Source: Closterium sp. NIES-65 (lineage: Eukaryota > Streptophyta > Zygnematophyceae > Desmidiales > Closteriaceae). From it: DNA of 64,000 nucleotides. The translations under genes were made by a program, and so were the position numbers. The stretch lies in NCBI GenBank assembly GCA_948144175.1, contig CANXME010002120.1:124001-188000 (forward strand). The letters are read 5' to 3'. Under the pieces are notes generated by a model. It was given only the letters and a program-made list of their open reading frames with translations, searched no databases and was not told the origin of the DNA. Positions 56,801 through 64,000 of the stretch are shown piece by piece (position 1 is the first letter of the stretch; every line of letters begins with the position of its first letter).

Positions 56801-56947
56801 TACTCTTTACTCGTCCAAAAAGGCAAGTAACCTACCTATTCGTCACTGATAAGAAAATGATCACAGCGAGGCAAGTGATACTCGCCTCGCCAGGAACACC
56901 TGATGTTGAGTTCATTATTTTTCATGGAAACATTCATCTGCAACCTC

Positions 56948-57013
56948 TCCCCCCCCCCCCCCCCACCCACCCCCCCCCCCCCCCTCCGCTCCCCCCTCCC
57001 CCCCCCTCCCCCC
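56948..57013. repeat. Poly-C rich tract
   Basis: About 66 bases, almost all C, with scattered A and T. Confidence 0.95.
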
Positions 57014-57358
57014 CTCATGAACGTACTTTCATTTTCGCCTATATTCGCCTGTTAGTGTCCTAGCATCTGACTGACCTACCTTGTCATTGTCCTAGCCTGC
57101 GAGTGACCTGGTTTCTGTTTGTTCTTGCTTGTGCTTAACCTTACTGGTGATTGGCCGAGCTTGGGACTGTTGCAGCCTCCGACTGGCCTAATCTGTGAGT
57201 GACCTAGCTTGTAGCTTACCCAGCTTGTCACCAACTTGGCCTCTGAATGACTATCATAGGCCCTGACTAACCAACTTGACCTCTGAATGACCACATGGAA
57301 TGATTCCAAAGGGTCCACAAAAGCAGACATTGGGTTTGGATGAGAGGACCGTGGGATG

Positions 57359-57841
57359 TGTTGTGGAAGCAAGAATGTCCCAGTGGGTACCTTTGGTCTT
57401 AGTGGTCGCGAGTTCAACTCTCATCGGCAGCACCTTCTCTTCTCATTATGCCGAACATGACACTCCCACACTCCACCACACTCACCCACAGTGAAGTGTG
57501 GTCACAGTTGGCATTGCCATCTGTCCACCCATCCCATACTCACCTTGTTGGCTCCTATGGTGTGCCACATGCTGCCATGTAGGCTGTTGTTCCAGCCTGG
57601 CCCACATGTGCAACATGTGGCCTCAATTGCTAGCTTGGCAAGGTTGGCTAGCCCTGCCCTCAGCTTTGAGGTGCTGCAGCTAGCCTCAAGAGTTCAGCCA
57701 CATAAATGTGGCTTCCCACTTCTCTAGAACTCATCCTTGGAAAGGACATTGCTCTAGCCTTTCAGGCTTGTACCATCTTCCTACTAAGGATATATTGTTC
57801 TTCTCTCATTGTGCCTCAAGTTCACCGATCCTCATTCTACA
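57359..57841 (+). repeat. 5' LTR of the second Copia element
   Basis: 483 bases. It contains GGTCTTAGTGGTCGCG and GGTTCAACTCTC-like text resembling tRNA A and B boxes placed close together. Confidence 0.93.
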
Positions 57842-57886
57842 TGCTATCAGAGCAAGGCTTCTAGCTTAGTGAACGTTGCACACTTC

Positions 57887-60800
57887 ATGGCTCAAGTTGA
57901 AACGCCTCTCGGTCGGCACACCCTTCCCACCTTGGAACCAGATGGTTCCAACTTCATTCCATGGAAGAAAAAGATCTGCTACATCTTCAATGTCCTCGGG
58001 CTGATCTCCCTCCTTGGAGATCCCAACGTTGCTTCGCGTCCTTCAATCTCCTCTTCCACAACCAGCGGTGGAGAGACTACCGAAGGCAACAGCGGTGCAG
58101 CCCCTAAGACAGCCCATTCGATTGCTTCGCTGCCGGATGAAGAAAAAGAGGAGCATGCATACTATCTTCTCATGTCAGCCGTCCATCCTCAACTATCGCT
58201 CACTCTTGCTCAAGCCAACATGACAAAGGATATGTGGGGATGCATCATGGCGCGGTTCGACTGCATGGGCAACCATGCACAAGTGGCTCTCCTCCGAGAT
58301 CTCATCACTACACGGATGGACCCAACAACAAGTCTTCGCTCGTACTTTGATTGAGTTGGAAACCTTACACACCAACTCAAATCTGCCGGCTTTGAGCTAC
58401 CATCATGGGTGGTGGTAATCTCCATCATCCTCAACCTTCCGGACTCGTTCAAGACCCTTACTGAAACCATTTGCACCGTGAAAGACATAAAGTCTATGAC
58501 GGCTGAATACCTACAGTCACGCCTACTCGATGCCGATTGGGAGCGGTCACAATCTGGTACAAGCCGTAACATGGAGGGTGCATACAACCTCAATTCCCAG
58601 CCCTCCCACCCTCTTCTCTCCGGTTCACGCCAGTCGCCCACCTGCCGTTACTGCAAGAAAACGGGTCACACCATCGATGAATGCTTCAAATTGAAGAAGA
58701 AGAAAGAGCTTGAAGAAAGCTCTAAACGGGAGAAATCCGTCTTCCAACCCTCGGTGCATGTCTCCACCAGCTCCTCTGCTGAAGCTACTCCGACCCCCAC
58801 ACCACCTCCTGCCCCATCAACCCCTCAGTCCGTACCTGATTCCCGGTACGTGGACATTGCTGTCAGCACCAGCCACCACCCCATCTTCTCCACATGGACT
58901 CCTCCCGTCGCTGCTGTCTTCATTCTCACCATCCTCCTTCTCCTCCTCCTCTTCCCTTATGGGGCTCCCTACGCATCGGCATTCACGGCCTCCTCATTCA
59001 ATATGGAGCGGACTTCGTCGTGGCTGGTGGACAGCGGCGCATCCTCCCATATCTGCTCGGATCGTTCGCTGTTTTCGTCTCTCAAGAAGCCCAACGAAGA
59101 GATCCTTGTTCGTTTTGGTGGAGGAGAGACTTACAAGGTCTTGGGAGTCGGCACGGTGGTGGCTACTCTTCGGTCACCAACATCGGAAACCACCATTCAG
59201 TTTGACAACGTTCTATTTCTCCCTTCATCACTTCACAACCTGCTCTCTGTTCGTGCGCTTGGTGCTGCCGGCGTTGCCGTCTCGTTCCCCGCTGCTGGGC
59301 GCGTTGTTCTCACATCTGATGACGTTCCTATTGGCGAGGGCTACACCCGCAACAATCTGTTTTATCTTCAACTGCATCATGGGAGCAGTGCTGCTCCTTC
59401 TATCAAGCCAACTGCATGTCCAGCCTCCACCACCACCTCCTCGTACCGCTGGCATCGTCGTTTCGGGCATCTCAACATGCAGGCCTTGTCAACACTTCAT
59501 CGGCAGCAGCTGGTCACCGGTCTTCACCTCTCCTCCACCTCGATTCCCCCCTGCATCTCGTGCTATCGTGGGAAACAAACACATCAGCCATTTGGCGTGT
59601 CCCATTCTCGCACCAAAGCCCCACTCCAACTCATTCACTCAGATATTGCTGGACCGCTTTCATATGGAACTACCATTGGCGGCGCTCGCTACCTTCTCAC
59701 CTTCATCGACGACTACTCCCGCCACATTACAGTGTATCTCCTACGCCACCGGTCGGAGGCACTTTCATGCTTCAAGGCTTACGTCACTCGGGTGCACAAC
59801 ATGCATTCCCCACACACCATCAAAACCTTTCGCTCTGACGGTGCCTTGGAGTTCACTTCCAAAGCCTTCACTTCATTCCTTACAGCTCATGGCATCGCCC
59901 GCCACCTCTCCACGCCATACACACTTGAGCAAAATGGAGTAGCTGAGCGGGCCAACCGGACTTTACTTGAGATGGTCCGTTCCATGCTCCATGATGCACA
60001 CATGGACAAAGGCTGGTGGGGTGAAGCCGCTCTTACTGCTGCCTATCTTCGTAATCATGCCATTAGTCGGGGTGGTTCAACTTCTAAGACTCCCATGGAA
60101 CTATGGACCGGTGCACGTCCGGATGTATCACACCTCCGCATCTTCGGTTCACCCGTCTCGGTCCTCATTCCTTCCCAACGGCGTTCTAAGCTCAACGACC
60201 GAAGCACGGCCGGCATCATGGTTGGATATGGTCATCTCGACGGCACCAAAGCTTACCGCATCTATATCCCATCTCAGCACCGTGTCATCCTTTCTCGTGA
60301 TGTCATCTTCATGGAGCCCTCTGCACCGCCTTCCGACGACTCTCGCGACCCTCCATCGTCATCTCCACCCACATCCTCCTCACTACCTCCTCCTACACAC
60401 CCTTCTACCTCGGACCTCTCTCCTACTACCTTGGCTTTCACATCACTCGTGATCGAACTTCCCGCACTCTCCACCTTCATCAATCCAAATTCATCACCTC
60501 CATTCTAGACACCTACTCCTTCTCTCCACTGAACCCCGCTGCCACTCCCATGGACACAAAGTTTCAGCCACCCGTGACTTCCTCCCCGCACTCCTCCTCC
60601 TTCCCCTACACCTCGTTTGTCGGCTCCATCATGTATGCCATGGTGGGGACCCGTCCCGACCTCGCATATAGCGCTGGACTTCTTGCTCGTCACCTTCACG
60701 ATTGGTCTACTCCTCACGTCTCGGCTGCCAAACGCATTGCTCGCTACTTGAAAGGGACTACCTCCCTTGGGCTTCTCCTTGGTGGCATTCCCGACACCCT

Positions 60801-61281
60801 CGAACTTCATGGCTGGTGTGACGCCTCTTGGGGACCGGAGGGGGAGCTGCGTCGCTCCGTTACGTGCTACTTGTTCTTCCTCGGTCCGTCACTCATCTCT
60901 TGGCAGTCCAAACGCCAAGCCGTCGTTGCTATCTCTTCATGTGAAGCTGAATATTACTCTCTGGGCGCCGCGGTGCACGAGGCATTATGGCTTCGTTCGC
61001 TCCTTACTGCAGTTGGACTTCCCCCTACCGGCCCCACCCGTATCTCGTGTGACAACAACAGTGCCATCATTCTCGCCAAGGACGATGGCGTCTTTCATCC
61101 CAAGGCCAAGCACATCGACATCAAGCACCATTTCATTCGCGATCATGTTGCCGACCACTCCATCACCCTTCACTATGTTCCTACTCAAGACAACCTTGCT
61201 GACATTGGGACCAAGCCTTTGCCCCGTGACCCTTTTCTTCGCATCCGTGGTCTTCTCGGTCTCACCCATGTTTCCTCTTGA
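57887..61281 (+). pseudogene. gag-pol remnants of the second Copia element
   Basis: Begins MAQVETPLGRHTLPTLEPDG and holds gag, knuckle (about 58646-58690), protease (about 59025), integrase with FRSDGALEF and YTLEQNGVAERANR (about 59620-59970), and RNase H (about 60620-61230), ending LGLTHVSS. The order is Copia. Treated as a fossil; not all pol parts are recognisable. Confidence 0.88.
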
Positions 61282-61315
61282 GGCACCCTACCCCGGGGAC
61301 ATCCTTGAGGGGGGG

Positions 61316-61798
61316 TGTTGTGGAAGCAAGAATGTCCCAGTGGGTACCTTTTGTCTTAGTGGTCGCGGGTTCAACTCTCATCGGCAGCACCTTCTCTTCT
61401 CATTATGCCGAACATGACACTCCCACACTCCACCACACTCACCCACAGTGAAGTGTGGTCACATTTGGCATTGCCATCTGTCCACCCATCCCATACTCAC
61501 CTTGTTGGCTCCTATGATGTGCCACATGCTGCCATGTAGGCTGTTGTTCCAGCCTGGCCCACATGTGCAACATGTGGCCTCAATTGCTAGCTTGGCAAGG
61601 TTGGCTAGCCCTGCCCTCAGCTTTGAGGTGCTGCAGCTAGCCTCAAGAGTTCAGCCACATAAATGTGGCTTCCCACTTCTCTAGAACTCATCCTTGGAAA
61701 GGACATTGCTCTAGCCTTTCAGGCTTGTACCATCTTCCTACTAAGGATATATTGTTCTTCTCTCATTGTGCCTCAAGTTCACCGATCCTCATTCTACA
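61316..61798 (+). repeat. 3' LTR of the second Copia element
   Basis: 483 bases, same length as the 5' LTR and nearly identical. Confidence 0.93.
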
Positions 61799-61998
61799 GG
61801 ATGAACGGTTCAAGTAGCAAGGGAGGGCAAGTGAAGAACAAAGAAACACACAAAGGCATCCAGCGAATCCATGGTCCGCAAGGGCTCAATCAGCGAACGC
61901 AAGTACATGCAGCTGCACCTGTTGCCATACCACTTGACATGCCAACTCGTGCTTTGACTTGTGCGTGGTAGAAGTACTGAAGCTGTGCCTGTCCTGCT

Positions 61999-62060
61999 CT
62001 AGGCATGAGCAGGGGGCGAACTCGAACATGTTCGTGTTCGCCCCCTGACGAACATGGCCT
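61999..62060 (+). mobile_element. hAT-like end with a 36-bp palindrome
   Basis: CTAGGCATGAGCAG, then a near-perfect palindrome (62011-62046, one mismatch pair) built from AGGGGGCGAAC and CGAACATGTTCG. The same core word recurs at 63638-63810. Confidence 0.45.
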
Positions 62061-62199
62061 TCTGCCGAACTGAACACTGTTAGTTTAGGCTGTCAAATGT
62101 TATACGTGCTACAGTTTGTTTAGGCTGTAGTGGGGTAGTTACTATGGGGTACAGTAAGTTTAGAGTTTCCTACTTGTACCCAACCTTTTCGTAGTTCAA

Positions 62200-63615
62200 T
62201 CACTTCTCTCATTCTGACATGGTATTACGAGCCTAGGTTAGGAACCTAGGACCGTTTTTCCTAAGGGCCTACCGTTTCGCTAGAAGCGCATTCGTGCGCC
62301 GTCCCTCACTAGCGCCCTCGTGCGCCTCGTTCCTAGTGCGCCCTCGCGCGCCCTACTTCTCCCGCTAGCTGCCCGCGCGCGGCTTGTTTTTCGAGCGCGT
62401 AGCCCGCTAACTGCCCGCGCGCAGCCCTTTTTTTCGTGCGCGCGACCCCCCTAGCCGCCCACGCACTCGACGCCGCCTGCGCGCAGCCTGCCCTGGCCTC
62501 GCGCGGTCCCTAGCGCAGCCTGCGAGCTGCCCGTCGACCGTCGCGCGCCGCCGCCTCGCGCCCGTAGGCCGCCGCCCGTTCGTAGGCCGCCGCCCCCTCA
62601 TAGGCCGCCGCCACCGCGAACGCTGCAGCCCCCACGTAGGCCGCCATCCCGCACAACCGCAGACCGCGCGCCGGCCCACCCTCCCTGCTCGAGCCGTGCC
62701 GCGCCGTCCTGCCCGAGTCGCGCCGCCGTGACTGAGCCGCGCTGCCCTGACCGAGCCGCGCCGCCCTATTGCACACCACCTGCAGCACCTGCTGCTCCTG
62801 TTACTGCTACTGCTACTACTGCTACTGCTGCTATTGTTCCTACTGCTGCTACTGCCACTATGGCCAGTCCTACCGTTCTCACTTTTGACGCTGAGGGCCG
62901 TCCGATTAAGTTTGACGTTTGGCTCGATGACCTGCTCCTATTCCTCCAAATCACTGCCAAGGACGATGTTTCCCTGTTTGACCACACGTCCGGCGCCGCT
63001 CCCGCACTTGCTGCTACTCGCTCACAGTGGCAGACCCGTGACGCTCATGGTCGCCTAGCCGTTCGCAGTCACCTGCCGTTAGATGAGCGCGAGCATTTTG
63101 GCCAGCATAAGACCGCTAAGGAGCTGTACGATGCTATAGTTGCACGCTACTCCTCCCCTGCTACTGCTGCGATAGGCCGTCTCTCGCTGCCCTATCTCTT
63201 CCCCGATCTGTCTGCCTTTGCCACTGTAGCTGACCTCATCACTCACTTCCGTACTAGTGATCTCCGCTACCGTGCCACGCTTCCCCCCGATTTCCTAGCC
63301 AAGAACCCTCCCCCGATGTACCTCACACTCTACCACCTAATCACCCGCCTCCCTAACTCCTTTCGCACCATCAGGGACCACTTTCTCGCCCTCTCCCCCA
63401 CCGAACTCACTGTCGACCTGCTCGAGAATGAACTCCTAGCAGCTGAGAAGAGCATTGTAGCTGTAGGTACCTCTCGCGGCGACCCTCGCGCTCCCTTCTT
63501 TGAGGGGTGCCCCCCCGTCCCCCTCCTCCCCTCCATTGCATCTGCTGCTGCTATCGACTACCTCGGTGCTGAGGGGGTCGGGGCTGCGTTTGCTCCTAGT
63601 GGGAGGCGCAAGTAG
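62200..63615 (+). mobile_element. Partial Copia element: LTR edge, leader and gag
   Basis: An LTR-like edge ends CATTCTGACA at 62219 and is followed by TGGTATTACGAGCC, which resembles the usual TGGTATCAGAGC primer site. A very GC-rich leader leads to a gag ORF. No protease, integrase or RT follows before the hAT-like sequence at 63613. A fossil, judged broken. Confidence 0.65.
62728..63615 (+). pseudogene. Copia gag remnant
   Basis: The recognisable part starts MASPTVLTFDAEGRPIKFDV at 62860 and continues with WLDDLLLFLQI, HFGQHKTAKELYDAIVARYS, YHLITRLPNSFRTIRDHF and ELLAAEKSIVAVG. This is gag text of the UBN2/Copia type; I recall closely similar gag proteins from algal genomes. Residues before MASP are low-complexity Ala/Thr and may be leader. 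Confidence 0.7.
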
Positions 63616-63875
63616 GGATGAGCAAGATCCCGAACGCCTGTTCGGTTCGCCTCGAACATATTCGAGGCGAACCAAACAGGCTTTTTTTTTTGGCTAAATT
63701 TTTCGGGCCGAACATGTTCGGTGTTCGGCCGAACATGTTCGACGTTCGGCTTTGGATTTTGCCTCTCCAAGCCGAACACGAACATGTTCGTGTTCGGCTG
63801 GGATTCGACGCAAACACCAAAAGTGTTCGCGTCAAAATTGGCCGCGACCAGATTCTGGTCGCGGCCAATTTTTGT
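63613..63875. mobile_element. hAT-like MITE end rich in GAACATGTTCG
   Basis: Begins TAGGGATGAGCAAG, a typical hAT terminal word. It has several GAACATGTTCG palindromes and a perfect hairpin with an 18-bp stem and 3-base loop (63834-63851 with 63855-63872). The second terminus was not identified before the window end. Confidence 0.5.
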
Positions 63876-64000
63876 TAGAGCTCATTTTGTGAGCTCAAAC
63901 TCAGAAGTTGTTTAGGCTTTAGCGCTCCCTCACACAGCCGCCCTAGCCTCCTTGTTCTAGGTGCAAGCAAGTGCACGTTAATACTTGGAGTGTAAACGAA

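Larger units (their letters stand above)
57359..61798 (+). mobile_element. Young Copia LTR retrotransposon (fossil, broken)
   Basis: Two 483-bp LTRs (57359-57841 and 61316-61798), TGTTGTGG to TTCTACA, flanked by the 5-bp target duplication GGATG (57354-57358 and 61799-61803). The primer binding site TGCTATCAGAGC (57842-57853) is close to the initiator-Met site usual in plant Copia. A G-rich polypurine tract precedes the 3' LTR. The interior shows gag with the knuckle CRYCKKTGHTIDEC, protease (LVDSGASSH), GAG-pre-integrase, integrase (HSDIAGPLSYG) and RNase H (SSCEAEYYSLGAAVHEA). Only about four LTR differences are visible by eye, so insertion was recent, yet the element is broken, with about two or three breaks. 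Confidence 0.93.

Noticed and set aside
1-64000. tRNA, rRNA and CRISPR arrays
   Set aside because: No rRNA words and no spacer-repeat arrays of CRISPR type were seen; tRNA genes cannot be excluded by eye, but none was noticed apart from the short box-like words in a Copia LTR.

Overview
The window reads as repeat-rich nuclear DNA of a green-lineage eukaryote, most likely a streptophyte alga or early plant (inference). The signs are spliced genes with GT..AG introns, a relic of a plant-type sugar-phosphate/nucleotide-sugar translocator of the Arabidopsis At1g06470 kind, Copia LTR elements, a Plavaka-type DNA transposase and many pyrimidine-rich minisatellites. Nothing prokaryotic (operon, ribosome binding site, CRISPR) is visible.

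1-13.5 kb: a chain of four copies (A-D) of one non-LTR retrotransposon family with a C-terminal restriction-like endonuclease (REL-ENDO). Every copy ends directly in (GA)n and every 5' start follows (GA)n, so the elements are threaded through GA microsatellites. Copy B (1161-6297) has a complete 1593-aa ORF. Copy D is full length but carries five stop codons and an altered RT active site. Each full-length copy is preceded by a solo duplicate of its own 5' leader that stops just before a pair of strong hairpins.

13.5-17.8 kb: no gene recognised; scrambled relics of the Copia family seen at 24-31 kb.

17.8-32.4 kb: a multi-exon gene of unknown function (gene 1). Its coding exon holds a ~115-bp minisatellite. 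Its 11.5-kb intron holds an 83-bp minisatellite (about 42 units) split by a Copia element with 5-bp target duplication.

32.4-45 kb: AT-rich spacer, two pyrimidine-rich 40-bp minisatellites, a decayed Plavaka-like transposase with introns (38.2-41.2 kb), then gene 2 (42.4-45.0 kb). Gene 2 appears to be a distant paralogue of gene 1: same order of parts, matching intron phases 0-1-0, and a 44-residue stretch of equal length ending at the same phase-0 intron. This gene pair is the best candidate for an undescribed family.

45-56 kb: low-complexity spacer, a minus-strand coiled-coil/LRR gene fragment, a 511-bp Tc1/mariner-like MITE, and the minus-strand translocator relic (51.9-54.4 kb) with a 13-nt microexon and two CGA-to-TGA stops.

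56-64 kb: a 16-bp minisatellite, a young Copia element (57359-61798, 483-bp LTRs, TSD GGATG), a Copia gag fragment, and hAT-like ends rich in the palindrome GAACATGTTC.
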